DNA of 64,000 bases from Streptosporangiaceae bacterium (lineage in GTDB: Bacteria; Actinomycetota; Actinomycetes; Streptosporangiales; Streptosporangiaceae), in the NCBI GenBank assembly GCA_025964715.1, contig JAOPYH010000236.1, positions 1 to 64,000 of the forward strand, written 5' to 3'. Shown one piece after another: positions 37,658 to 47,266 of this stretch. The position numbers were made by a program, and so were the translations under genes. The notes beneath the pieces were generated by a model. The model made no database searches and was not told the origin of the DNA. It worked only from the letters and a program-made list of their open reading frames with translations. How positions within the stretch are numbered: position 1 is the stretch's first letter; each line of letters opens with the position of its first letter.

Positions 37658-38617
37658 TCACCGCGTGGCCTGGCACAGGACCTGGTTCCAGTCATCGAGG
37701 AAGCGGGCCAGGCCGTAGCGGGACAGGGCGGCTTCGCGGGCCGCCTTGCCGAGCTCCGCGGCCTCTCCCGGGTCGCTGAGGAGCCGGCGGAGGGCGTCCA
37801 GCAAGGTCTGCGGCCGGGTGGAGATCACCCCGCAGCCAGGCGGCACCGCCTCCACGGCCTCGGTCGTCGCCAGCGCCACGACCGGCATGCCGAGGTGCAT
37901 CGCCTCGATCAGCGACAGGCCCAGTGAGGTCCACCGGATCGGGTGGAGATAGACCCGGCGGCGCGCGAGCTCGGTCAGCATCCGGCTCTGCGGCAGATCC
38001 TCGAAGACCCGCAGCCCGCACAGCCCGGTCAGCTGAGGGAGGCCGGTGACCCGCATCCCGAATATGTCCAGCGGGACCTCGGCGGCGAACACCGGCAGCA
38101 GGTCCGTGCCGACGTATCGCCGTCGCCGCACCGGGTCGTTGATGACGACCGCGCCGCGCGCCAGCTCGCCGGTCCAGTGCGCGCCCGGATCGACGATGCC
38201 GTGCTCCACGACCCGGGTGGGCGTGCTCCCGGCGTCCCAGAAGAGCGCGTTGAAGTGGGTGACATGGACCAGGAGCAGATCCGGCCGGTCGCTCATCGGG
38301 TGCCGGGACAGCGGGACGTCTCCCCATGGGGCGTTGTGCTCCAGGTAGACGGCCGGCACGTCCCGGCCCGGCCGGCGTCCGAGCCAGCGGCGCGCCAGCT
38401 CCTCCTCGTGCGGGCGCTGCAGGACGACGACATCGATGTCCTCCGCCCGCAGCCCTTCCGGTGGCACCTCGACGACCGAGGACGGCCAGTGCCACGTGCG
38501 CGCCCGGCCCCGGCCGTCCGGGCCGCGTCCCGGTAGCACCGGGACCACGTAGGTGTGCGGGCCGCGCACGAACGCGGTGGTCCACGAGCCGTGCACATGC
38601 CAGATCAGGACCCGCAC
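37658..38617 (-). CDS. Glycosyltransferase (GT4/GT1-like)
   Basis: GTG start VRVLIWHVHGSWTTAFVRGPHTYVVP; C-terminal SLGLSLIEAMHLGMPVVALATTEAVEAVPPGCGVIS. Confidence 0.88.
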   Translation of the reverse strand: MRVLIWHVHGSWTTAFVRGPHTYVVPVLPGRGPDGRGRARTWHWPSSVVEVPPEGLRAEDIDVVVLQRPHEEELARRWLGRRPGRDVPAVYLEHNAPWGDVPLSRHPMSDRPDLLLVHVTHFNALFWDAGSTPTRVVEHGIVDPGAHWTGELARGAVVINDPVRRRRYVGTDLLPVFAAEVPLDIFGMRVTGLPQLTGLCGLRVFEDLPQSRMLTELARRRVYLHPIRWTSLGLSLIEAMHLGMPVVALATTEAVEAVPPGCGVISTRPQTLLDALRRLLSDPGEAAELGKAAREAALSRYGLARFLDDWNQVLCQATR

Positions 38618-39645
38618 GGGGTCACCTCCGCGGTGAGCTTCTCCACCGCGTCCGCGGCCTCGGCGCCGGTCACCCCGGCCAGGCAGGGGTGACCCTCCAC
38701 CGGGCAGATCCGGGCCCGGGTGCTGCGGCAGCCGGCGTCCTGGTCGCCCAGCAGGACGTGCGGCACGCCGTACGGCGCCCAGCGCGCGGCCGGGACCACG
38801 GGCGCGAACAGCGACACCACCGGAGTCCGCACCGCCGCCGAGAGGTGGGCCGGACCGGTGTTGCCGACGACCACGGCCCTGGCACCGGCCAGCACTCCGG
38901 CGAGCTCGCCGATGGTCGTGCGCCCGCCCAGGTCGAGGCCGCTGGTGCCGGCGACGGCGGCCGTCAGCGCGCGCTCGGAGCCGCCGCCGGTCACGACCAC
39001 CCGGAGGCCCCGCCGGGCCAGCTCGGTCACGGCCTCGGCGCAACGCCGTGCCGGCCACTGCCGCGCGGGTGCCGAGGCGCCCGGGTGCACGACGACGTAC
39101 GGTCCTTCGCCGCTGAGGTGCCGCACGTCCGGCAGTGGCGCGCGCACCGACAGCAGCCCGTCGTCGCCGGCGGGCAGCCGAAAGCCCGCGGCGATCGCGA
39201 GTGACAGCCCGCGTTCGGCCTCGGGCAGGTCCTCGTCGGCCCGGTGCCGCAGGTCCAGGAGTGCTCCCGGATAGTCCACGCTGATCGCGGCGATGCGCCG
39301 TACGCCCGCCAGGCGCAGGACCAGAGCCGTCGGCAGCGGAGACTGGTGGAAGGAGGTCAGGATCAGCGCGTCGTCGTAGCCCGGCGCCGCGAGCCGGTCG
39401 GCGAGCGCCAGTATCTCCGCGCGGCGTACGGGCGGCGGGTCGAGCACCACCCACGGCGACCGCCAGACCACGATCTCGTCGAGCCCCGGCAGCAGCCTGG
39501 CCGCGGCCTCCCCGTGCGGCCCGGCCAGCAAGGTGACCCGGCTGCGATGCGCTGCCACCGCTCGTACGGCCGGTCCGGCGAGGAGCACGTCGCCCATGCT
39601 GTCGAGGCGCACCACGAGAGCCCGGCCGTGGCGGTGGCCCGTCAT
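38605..39645 (-). CDS. Glycosyltransferase family 9 (ADP-heptose:LPS heptosyltransferase-like)
   Basis: ALVVRLDSMGDVLLAGPAVRAVAA (GT9 start motif), VVHPGASAPARQWP, VGNTGPAHLSAAVRTPVVSLFAPVVPAARWAPYG. Confidence 0.92.
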   Translation of the reverse strand: MTGHRHGRALVVRLDSMGDVLLAGPAVRAVAAHRSRVTLLAGPHGEAAARLLPGLDEIVVWRSPWVVLDPPPVRRAEILALADRLAAPGYDDALILTSFHQSPLPTALVLRLAGVRRIAAISVDYPGALLDLRHRADEDLPEAERGLSLAIAAGFRLPAGDDGLLSVRAPLPDVRHLSGEGPYVVVHPGASAPARQWPARRCAEAVTELARRGLRVVVTGGGSERALTAAVAGTSGLDLGGRTTIGELAGVLAGARAVVVGNTGPAHLSAAVRTPVVSLFAPVVPAARWAPYGVPHVLLGDQDAGCRSTRARICPVEGHPCLAGVTGAEAADAVEKLTAEVTPCGS

Positions 39646-39658
39646 CGAGTGTCCCCGG

Positions 39659-41146
39659 TCATGGCCATACCGATCGGCCGGGGCCTTCGGCCAGCGCGAA
39701 TCGCGCGGCGTCCTCGAGCCCGTCCGCACTCCGCACACCTTCGGGAGCCGCCCATCCCGCACCCGCCGTGGTCAGGAGCACCGAACGCACCCCGGCGGTA
39801 CGGACCGCGGGCAGGTCCGTGCCGGCGTCGCCGACCAGCACGCACTCGTGCGGCCGAACGCTCAGGTCCGCGGCGGCCCTCTCCACCGCGCCGGGCCCGC
39901 GCTCGTCGCACGCGCAGTCCTCTGGCGTCCCGTAGGGGCACACCTGCCAGGTGTCGAACGGGCCGAGCACCCTGGCGAGCCGCCGCTCGGCCTCCGCCCC
40001 GTAGTTCGCGAAATGTGATGACCGGACGGACACCGAGCCGACCCGGACGCCCCGCGCCCGGAGCAGGTCCAGCGCCTCCCGCGCCCCGGCAGACGGCACG
40101 ACCCGGGCGTCTCCGCGGTGGCCCCGGGCGAGCGTGCCGTACAGGTCGAACAACACCGCCCGTGCGGGGCCCGGCCACGGACGGGCGCCGCGGCAGGTCC
40201 AACGCCCTCGGGCCCAGTGCCAGACGGCCGCCGGCGGGATCACGAGGCTGGTCACGGCCATGGCCGCGACCTCGCGGGCGTCCCGTGGCCCGGGCCTGAT
40301 CCGTGCCGCCGCGAACTCGGCGATCCCGGTCAGCGCCGCCGCCGCGGTGAGGCCGGACCACCTCCGTCTTCCGCAGAGGGCCAGCGCGCCGGCGCCGAGC
40401 CCGGCCGCGGTGATCGCCAGATGCCGGTGCCGGCGGCCCGCCGGGCTGTCCGCCCGGGCCCGCCAGTCAGGCCCGTGCAGGGCCGTCATGAGAGCGTCGT
40501 CCGCATTGCCGGCCTGTGCCCTGACGCTGACCCACGGGGACGCCGGCCGCACGGGATGGACCGTGTGCCGCGCGCCGATCTCCAGCCGCCATCCGTCCGC
40601 GAGGAGCCGTAGCGCCAGGTCCGCGTCCTCACGGAAGGCGCGCCGGAACCGTTCGTCGAACCCGCCGGCCTCGACGAGGGCTTCGCGGCGGTAGGCCATG
40701 TCGGCGGTCGCCCAGCGGGCCCGGGCCAGTCCGGCTGTGACCCGTTCCCAGTCGGTCGGACGCCGTCCGGCCGGCAGCGGGACCGTGATGCGGCCCTGCA
40801 CACCGGCCACAGGGGGCGGCCGCTCGGCCAGGTCGGCGGCCAGTTCGGCCCGCCAGCCGGGCCCTACCCGCACGTCGTCGTCCAGGAACGCCACCCAGGG
40901 CGTGCGGGTGCGCCGCCAGCCGAGGTTGCGGGCGGCCGCGGGGCCGCGGCCGCCGGAGACGACGACCTGCACCTCTGTCAGGCCGGCCAGCCAGGGAGGC
41001 ACCTGGATCGGCGGACCACCGTCCGGGCGGTCGTCGACGAGCACGACGCGCTGCGGCACCGGCCCTCCCGCCGCCGCGAGGGCCTGCAGGCATGCCGTCA
41101 GGCAGGGCCGGGAGAGCGTCGGGATGACGACCGAATAACGAATCAT
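39659..41146 (-). CDS. Fusion: GT2 glycosyltransferase + HAD-IIIA (GmhB-like) domain
   Basis: N-terminal YSVVIPTLSRPCLTACLQAL...FLDDDVRVGPGW GT2; C-terminal RAVLFDLYGTLARG...CPYGTPEDCACDERGPGAVERAAADLSVRPHECVLVGDAGTDLPAVRTAGV HAD with GmhB-type Cys loop. Confidence 0.88.
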   Translation of the reverse strand: MIRYSVVIPTLSRPCLTACLQALAAAGGPVPQRVVLVDDRPDGGPPIQVPPWLAGLTEVQVVVSGGRGPAAARNLGWRRTRTPWVAFLDDDVRVGPGWRAELAADLAERPPPVAGVQGRITVPLPAGRRPTDWERVTAGLARARWATADMAYRREALVEAGGFDERFRRAFREDADLALRLLADGWRLEIGARHTVHPVRPASPWVSVRAQAGNADDALMTALHGPDWRARADSPAGRRHRHLAITAAGLGAGALALCGRRRWSGLTAAAALTGIAEFAAARIRPGPRDAREVAAMAVTSLVIPPAAVWHWARGRWTCRGARPWPGPARAVLFDLYGTLARGHRGDARVVPSAGAREALDLLRARGVRVGSVSVRSSHFANYGAEAERRLARVLGPFDTWQVCPYGTPEDCACDERGPGAVERAAADLSVRPHECVLVGDAGTDLPAVRTAGVRSVLLTTAGAGWAAPEGVRSADGLEDAARFALAEGPGRSVWP

Positions 41147-42795
41147 CGTCGCACCGTGAACGCTCCGATGGCCAGCAGATCGACGGGGCTGGAGCCGAAG
41201 CACTCCAGCGCGTCCCGGATGTCGTCGACCATCGGGCGTCCGGCGGTGTTGAGGCTCGTGTTCACCAGCACCGGGAGACCCGTACGCCGCTCGAAGGCGT
41301 CCAGCAGCCGCGTGACCAGCGGCTGCTCCACGGGATTGACGGTCTGCACCCGTGCGGTGCCGTCCACGTGGACCACGGCCGGGATGCGGTCGCGCCATCG
41401 GGGCGTCACGTCGTGCACGAACAGCATGTACGGGCTCGGCAGCGGCCCCCGCCCGAAGATCTCGCCGGCGCGGTCGAGCCGCACCATCGGCGCCACCGGG
41501 CGGAACCGCTCGCGGCCCTTGACCTCGTTGAGCCGGTCGAGATTGGCGCGCCGGCCGGGATGCGCCAGCAGCGACCGGTGTCCGAGTGCGCGTGGGCCGA
41601 ACTCGCTGCGGCCCTGGAACCAGGCGACGATCCCGTCGGCGGCGAGGACCTCGCCCGCCTGCTCGGCCACGTCGGCAGGGCGCTCGAAACGCACTCGTGC
41701 CCGGCGCAGCGCCACTTCGATGGCGCGGTCGTCGAAGCCCCTGCCCAGGTCGGCTCCGTTCATGGACCACGCGGGGTCGCCTGCCTCGGCGGCCAGGTGC
41801 AGCGCGGCGCCGAGCGCGGTGCCGGCGTCCCCGGCGGCCGGTTGCACCCACACGTCCTCGAAGGGCCCGCAACGTGCCAGGAAGGTGTTGGCCACGCAGT
41901 TCAGGGCCGTGCCGCCGGCCATGACCAGTAGCCGGTCGCCGGTGCGCGCGTGGAGCCAGCGGGCGAGCTCCAGCAGGACCTCCTCGAGCCGCCGTTGCAC
42001 ACTGGCCGCGAGGTCGGCATGCGCCTGACCGAGACGGTGGCCGTCGCCGTCGCCGTCGTCCGCTCGGTCGCGCGGACACGCCGGCGCGAACTCGGACCAG
42101 TCGATCGGCTCGGTGACGAAGCCTCCGTGTTCGTCGGGTCGTACGGCCGCCCGCAGCCGGTCGAGATGGCGTGGCTCTCCGTACGACGCGAGCGCCATCA
42201 CCTTGTACTCGTCGCTGGAGCGCAGAAAGCCCAGGTGCGTGGTGAGCTCCTCGTACATCAGGCCCAGGGAGTGCGGCAGCTCCTGGCCGGCCAGGACCTC
42301 CAGGGCGCCGTCGGTGTAGCGGCCGGCCAGGTGCGAGTGCCGCTCGCCGCGGCCGTCGCAGACCAGAACGCTGCAGACCCGATCCCGGACGGCGAGCGCC
42401 GCCGAGGCGGCATGCGCGACATGGTGGGGTACGAACCGTACGCGCGCGGGGTCCAGGCCGGGCAGGACGTCGGCGAGGAAACGCGGCGCGTGATAGGCGA
42501 ACTCAGTGCGCAGCGGGTCCCATGGATCGTCGAGGCCGGACTCTGCCACCGGGAGCACCAGGGACGGGTCGTAGGAGAAGCCGACCAGATCCAGCCGGTC
42601 AGGGGACAACCCCGCCTGGTCGAGACACCACCGCGCCGCCCGGGCCGGCTGTTCCCACGCGGAGAACGGAACGGGCCGCTTTCCGTGCTTGCGGCGGCTG
42701 AAGCGTTCCTCTTCGGCGGCCGCCACGACCTGCCCGTCGATCACAAGGGCCGCTGCCGGATCGTGGAAGATCGCGTTGATACCGAGTATGTACAC
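41143..42795 (-). CDS. Carbamoyltransferase (NodU/CmcH/TobZ family)
   Basis: GTG start VYILGINAIFHDPAAALVIDGQVVAAAEEERFSRRKHGK; VPHHVAHAASA; GRSEFGPRALGHRSLLA; NTSLNTAGRPMV. ORF extends to 42864. Confidence 0.95.
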   Translation of the reverse strand: MYILGINAIFHDPAAALVIDGQVVAAAEEERFSRRKHGKRPVPFSAWEQPARAARWCLDQAGLSPDRLDLVGFSYDPSLVLPVAESGLDDPWDPLRTEFAYHAPRFLADVLPGLDPARVRFVPHHVAHAASAALAVRDRVCSVLVCDGRGERHSHLAGRYTDGALEVLAGQELPHSLGLMYEELTTHLGFLRSSDEYKVMALASYGEPRHLDRLRAAVRPDEHGGFVTEPIDWSEFAPACPRDRADDGDGDGHRLGQAHADLAASVQRRLEEVLLELARWLHARTGDRLLVMAGGTALNCVANTFLARCGPFEDVWVQPAAGDAGTALGAALHLAAEAGDPAWSMNGADLGRGFDDRAIEVALRRARVRFERPADVAEQAGEVLAADGIVAWFQGRSEFGPRALGHRSLLAHPGRRANLDRLNEVKGRERFRPVAPMVRLDRAGEIFGRGPLPSPYMLFVHDVTPRWRDRIPAVVHVDGTARVQTVNPVEQPLVTRLLDAFERRTGLPVLVNTSLNTAGRPMVDDIRDALECFGSSPVDLLAIGAFTVRR

Positions 42796-42930
42796 GAGAC
42801 GTCCCCCTCGTCCCGAATCGCCGCCGATCCGACGGGAACCGGCAGCGCTCTCGTCCTGCCCCACCAGTGGCCTGGCGAAACAAGGCGGCGGCCGGCGTGC
42901 GTCTCACCGGCTGCGGGGTAGGGGCTGCGC

Positions 42931-43824
42931 ATGCGGGTGCTGTTGACCGGCTGGTTCAGCTTCGTGCACGGCGAGGTCACGGCTGGGGACGCCCTGGCTC
43001 TGGCGGCCGTGCACGGGCGGCTCGTCCGCGCCGGGATCCCCTGTGAAACAGCGTGGAGCCCGGTGTTCCGGCCGGACGGGATGTCCCTCGACGACGCGCC
43101 GCCGAGCCGCTACAGCCACCTGGTCTTCGTCTGCGGACCTCTGCATGGGCCGTTGGTCAGCGAGTTGCACACGCGCTATGCCGCGTGCCGCCGGATCGCC
43201 GTCGGGGTGTCGGTCATCGATCCGGCGGACCCGGCCGTCCGCGGCTTCCACCTCGTGCTCGCCCGGGACGTGGCCGGGGACGTCCGCACAGGTGAGCGGG
43301 ACCTGGCGGCGGTGCCGGGCACGCGGGCCGTCCCGGTCGTCGGGGTGATCCTGACCGCGGGGCAGGGGGAGTACGGGCGGCGCCGCAGGCACGCGCTCGT
43401 GTCGGGGCGCCTGACCCGGTGGCTCCAGGGGCGTGACTGCGCCCGAGTTCCGCTGGACACGCGGTTGGACAGCGGCGACTGGCGGCTGTGCGCCACGCCG
43501 GACGCGTTCGCCTCCATCGTCGCCCGCCTCGATCTCGTCGTCACCACCCGGCTGCACGGCCTTGTGGTGGCACTGCGGCAAGGGGTGCCGGCCCTGGCCG
43601 TCGATCCGGTGGCCGGAGGCGGCAAGGTCACCGCGCAGGCGGCGGCCTGGGACTGGCCTGCCGTGCTCGGCGCGGACGACCTGGCCGGCGGCCGGGAGAC
43701 CGAGCTGCTGCGCGCCCGGTGGGACTGGTGCCTGTCGGAGCAGGGCCGCCGGGCGGCGCACGACCGCGCGGGGCGCGGGACCAGCCCGCTGCTCCGGGCC
43801 CTCGTGGAGGAACTGCGGAACTGA
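42931..43824 (+). CDS. Polysaccharide pyruvyl transferase family protein
   Basis: MRVLLTGWFSFVHGEVTAGDALAL, LDLVVTTRLHGLVVALRQGVPALAVDPVAGGGKVTAQA (TRLHG motif). Confidence 0.85.
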   Translation: MRVLLTGWFSFVHGEVTAGDALALAAVHGRLVRAGIPCETAWSPVFRPDGMSLDDAPPSRYSHLVFVCGPLHGPLVSELHTRYAACRRIAVGVSVIDPADPAVRGFHLVLARDVAGDVRTGERDLAAVPGTRAVPVVGVILTAGQGEYGRRRRHALVSGRLTRWLQGRDCARVPLDTRLDSGDWRLCATPDAFASIVARLDLVVTTRLHGLVVALRQGVPALAVDPVAGGGKVTAQAAAWDWPAVLGADDLAGGRETELLRARWDWCLSEQGRRAAHDRAGRGTSPLLRALVEELRN

Positions 43825-44050
43825 CCCGTTCTCGGGTCATCGCGGCCGGGGCCGGCGAGGTGCAGCGCCCTTCGTGGGGTTTTGAGCTAGCGCCGTGCGG
43901 AAAGGGGTTTACTACGTGCTTTGCCCAAAAGGCATATCCCACGCCCGATATCGGGCGCGGCGCGGACCTGGGCCGGCCTCTCGGGGGAGCGGGGGACACA
44001 GGGTCCGTTCCGTGGCGGTCCATACGTTTCTCCGCGCCGAGGAGAGTCTA

Positions 44051-45316
44051 TTGATCATCCACATGGTTTCCGAACATGCCAGCCCGCTGGCGGCGCTGGG
44101 CGGGGCGGATGCCGGGGGGCAGAACGTCCACGTCGCGGCGCTGGCCACGGCGCTCGGCCGCCGCGGGCACGAGGTCACCGTTTACACCCGGCGCGACGGC
44201 GCGCTGGCCGGCCGGATAGCGCTGGGCCCGGGCGTCACCGTGGAGCACGTGGCCGTGGGCCCGTCCCGGCCGATCCCCAAGGACGAGCTGCTGCCCTACA
44301 TGAGCGACTTCGCCGGCCACCTCGGCCGCCGCTGGCGCACCGATCGGCCCGACATCGTGCACGGCCACTTCTGGATGAGCGGGCTCGCCGCACTCGCCGC
44401 CACCCGGGATCTGGCCCTCCCGGTCGTGCAGACGTTCCACGCGCTCGGCGTCGTGAAGCGCCGGCACCAGGCGGTCATGGATACGAGCCCGCCCGAGCGG
44501 GTCCGGCTGGAAGCCCAGATCGCCAGGCAGGTGGATCTGGTGATCGCCACCTGCACCGACGAAGTCCGTGAGCTCTGCGCGCTCGGGGTCCGGCGCGAGT
44601 CGGTGACCGTGGTGCCCTGCGGGGCCGACCTCGCGCGGTTCCGGCCGGACGGCCGCGCCGCGCCGCGCGGCGACCGGATGCGGATCCTCAGCGTCGGCCG
44701 TCTCGTGCCGCGCAAGGGTGTCGACACGGTCATCGAGGCCATGGCCGGCGTGCCGGGAGCCGAATGCGTCATCGCCGGAGGACCCGCCCCCGGCGAGCTG
44801 GAGCTGGATCCGGAGGTGCGCAGGCTGCGCCGGCTGGCCGAGGCCCACGGCGTCGCCGACCGCGTGGTCTTACTCGGGCGCGTCGAGCACGACGACGTTC
44901 CGGCGCTGATCCGCTCGGCCGAGGTCGTGGTGACCGTGCCCTGGTACGAGCCGTTCGGCATCGTGCCGGTGGAGGCGATGGCCTGCGGGAGGCCGGTGGT
45001 CGCGTCGGCCGTCGGAGGACATCTGGACACGATCGTCGACGAGGTGACGGGACTGCACGTCCCGCCGCGCGATCCCGTGGTGCTCGCCCGCGTGCTCCGC
45101 CGGCTGCTGGCGGACGGACGCCGCCGGACGGCCCTCGGCCGCGCCGCCGCCGAGGACGCGCACAGCCGTTACTCCTGGGACCGCATCGCCGCGCGCACCG
45201 AAGCGCTGTACGAGCGCATGATCGCCCCTGCCGCACCGCGGCCGGCGGCGGCGAAAGGGGAAGGTCATGACCGACGCACATCTCGCCCGGCTGGAAGTGG
45301 CATTGCGGCAGTTTGA
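44051..45316 (+). CDS. Glycosyltransferase family 4 (MshA/sucrose-phosphate-synthase-like)
   Basis: MVSEHASPLAALGGADAGGQNVHVAALATALGRRGHEVTVYTRR; VPWYEPFGIVPVEAMACGRPVVASAVGG; TTG 44051 or ATG 44063 start. Confidence 0.92.
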   Translation: MIIHMVSEHASPLAALGGADAGGQNVHVAALATALGRRGHEVTVYTRRDGALAGRIALGPGVTVEHVAVGPSRPIPKDELLPYMSDFAGHLGRRWRTDRPDIVHGHFWMSGLAALAATRDLALPVVQTFHALGVVKRRHQAVMDTSPPERVRLEAQIARQVDLVIATCTDEVRELCALGVRRESVTVVPCGADLARFRPDGRAAPRGDRMRILSVGRLVPRKGVDTVIEAMAGVPGAECVIAGGPAPGELELDPEVRRLRRLAEAHGVADRVVLLGRVEHDDVPALIRSAEVVVTVPWYEPFGIVPVEAMACGRPVVASAVGGHLDTIVDEVTGLHVPPRDPVVLARVLRRLLADGRRRTALGRAAAEDAHSRYSWDRIAARTEALYERMIAPAAPRPAAAKGEGHDRRTSRPAGSGIAAV

Positions 45317-45851
45317 GCGGCAGGCGGCCACGGTCTCCGACTGGGGGCGGCGGCTCGCTGCGGTGCTCGAGGCCGGCGGGCGGTTACTCGCCTGCGGCAA
45401 CGGCGGCAGTGCCGCCCAGGCCCAGCACCTCACCGCCGAGCTGGTGGGCCGGTTCGAGGACGAGCGGCGCCCCTTCGCGGCGTTACCCCTGCACGCCGAC
45501 ACCTCGACGCTGACCGCGATCGTCAACGACTATGGCGTCGAGGAGCTGTTCGCCCGGCAGGTGCGCGCGCATGGCCGCCCCGGTGACGTACTCATCTGCC
45601 TGTCCACCAGCGGCGCCAGCCACAGCGTCATCGCCGCCGCCCGGGCCGCCGTCCGGATCGGCGTCGAGGCGTGGGCGCTCACCGGGCCGGGACCGAACGC
45701 GCTCGGCCGCGTCTGCGACGAGACGGTGACCGTGGACACCCCCATCACCTCGACAGTCCAGGAAGTGCATCTCGCGGCCATCCACATGCTCTGCGCGGCC
45801 GTGGATCGGTCCGTACGGGAGCCGGACCGCCGGGCGGTGGGGACGACATGA
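45267..45851 (+). CDS. gmhA: D-sedoheptulose-7-phosphate isomerase-like SIS protein
   Basis: LLACGNGGSAAQAQHLTAELVGRF, LPLHADTSTLTAIVNDYGVEELFARQV, GDVLICLSTSGASHSVI: GmhA hallmarks. Confidence 0.92.
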   Translation: MTDAHLARLEVALRQFERQAATVSDWGRRLAAVLEAGGRLLACGNGGSAAQAQHLTAELVGRFEDERRPFAALPLHADTSTLTAIVNDYGVEELFARQVRAHGRPGDVLICLSTSGASHSVIAAARAAVRIGVEAWALTGPGPNALGRVCDETVTVDTPITSTVQEVHLAAIHMLCAAVDRSVREPDRRAVGTT

Positions 45852-47266
45852 GGCGGGGGCCACTGGTCGTCGTCGGCGACACGCTGCTCGACATCGACCT
45901 CAGCGGCACGGCCGAACGGCTGTGCCCCGACGCGCCCGTGCCGGTCGTCGGTGACGTGCGCGAAGACGCGAGGGCGGGGGGTGCCGGACTGGCCGCCACG
46001 CTGGCCGCCCGGCTGTCCGCGCAGGAGATCGTCCTCGTCACGGCACTGGCCGCCGACGAGTACGGAGATCGCCTGGTCAAGCTGCTCGCCGGTCAGGTTG
46101 AGCTCGTCTCCGTGCCGTTGCGGGGGGAGACCGTGCGCAAGACCCGGGTGCGGGCACTCGGGCGGTCGCTGCTCCGGATCGACCAGGGCGAGGGTCGAAT
46201 GGGGCCGGGGCAGGTTGGGGAGGAGGTGGCGGCGGCGCTGCGCCGAGCCGGAGCCGTGCTGGTGGCCGACTACGGCTTGGGCGTCGCCGCACACCCCGGT
46301 CTGCGCGGCCTGCTGGCCGGGCTGTCCCCTGATGTCCCGGTCGTGTACGACCCGCATCCGCGCGGTGCCGCACCTCCCTGCGGGGCGCGTCTCGTGACCC
46401 CGAACCGGGCCGAGGCGCGCGCCTTCGCCCCCGGTGGGACCGGTGCGTGCCCATCGCTGCGTCAGGCGGCCGCCGACGCCAGAGCGCTGGTGGAGATGTG
46501 GCAGGCGGTCGGCGTGGCCGTCACGCTCGGGGAGGGCGGCGCGCTGCTGTCCGTCGGCGAGGACGTGCCCTTCGTCGTGCCCGCGCCGGTCCTCGCGGCG
46601 GGGATGGACACCTGCGGCGCCGGTGACTGCTTCTCGGCCGTGGTCGCGCTCGCCCTGCGGGACGGACGCCTGCTCACGGAGGCGGTGACCGAAGGGGTCC
46701 ACCGCGCGTCGGAGTTCGTCGCCGCCGGGGGGGCCAGCGGCCCGAGCGGCTCGGCCGAGGGCCGCGACGCGCGCTCGGGACGGGAGTCCGGAGCGGACGC
46801 CTGGGAGGTCGTACACGAGGTCCGCGAGCGCGGTGGAAAGGTGGTCGCCACCGGCGGGTGCTTCGACCTCCTGCACGCCGGGCACGTCAGCCTGCTGTGC
46901 CAGGCGGGCGCCCTCGGTGACTGCCTGGTGGTCTGCCTGAACTCCGACACCTCGGTCCGGCGGCTCAAGGGTGCCGGGCGGCCGGTGGCGGGCGAGCAGG
47001 ACCGGGCCCGCGTGCTCGCCGCGCTGGACAGCGTCGACGCAGTGCTGATCTTCGACGACCGGACTCCCGCGAAGCTGCTGGACCGCCTGCGTCCGGACGT
47101 GTGGGTGAAGGGCGGTGACTACGCCCCCGCCGACCTGGTGGAGGCCGAGACGGTGCGCCGGTACGGCGGTGAGGTGGTCCTGGTGCCCTACCTCGGGGGC
47201 CGCTCCACCAGCCGGCTGGTCGAACGGGTGCGCGCGGGTGAGCCCGAAGGAGGTGAGGCGACATGA
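45848..47266 (+). CDS. hldE: Bifunctional heptose kinase / nucleotidyltransferase (HldE/RfaE-like)
   Basis: PfkB domain [25 protein letters not shown]...[12 protein letters not shown]; cytidylyltransferase-like domain [19 protein letters not shown]...RLKGAGRPV...[10 protein letters not shown]. Confidence 0.94.
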   Translation: MRRGPLVVVGDTLLDIDLSGTAERLCPDAPVPVVGDVREDARAGGAGLAATLAARLSAQEIVLVTALAADEYGDRLVKLLAGQVELVSVPLRGETVRKTRVRALGRSLLRIDQGEGRMGPGQVGEEVAAALRRAGAVLVADYGLGVAAHPGLRGLLAGLSPDVPVVYDPHPRGAAPPCGARLVTPNRAEARAFAPGGTGACPSLRQAAADARALVEMWQAVGVAVTLGEGGALLSVGEDVPFVVPAPVLAAGMDTCGAGDCFSAVVALALRDGRLLTEAVTEGVHRASEFVAAGGASGPSGSAEGRDARSGRESGADAWEVVHEVRERGGKVVATGGCFDLLHAGHVSLLCQAGALGDCLVVCLNSDTSVRRLKGAGRPVAGEQDRARVLAALDSVDAVLIFDDRTPAKLLDRLRPDVWVKGGDYAPADLVEAETVRRYGGEVVLVPYLGGRSTSRLVERVRAGEPEGGEAT

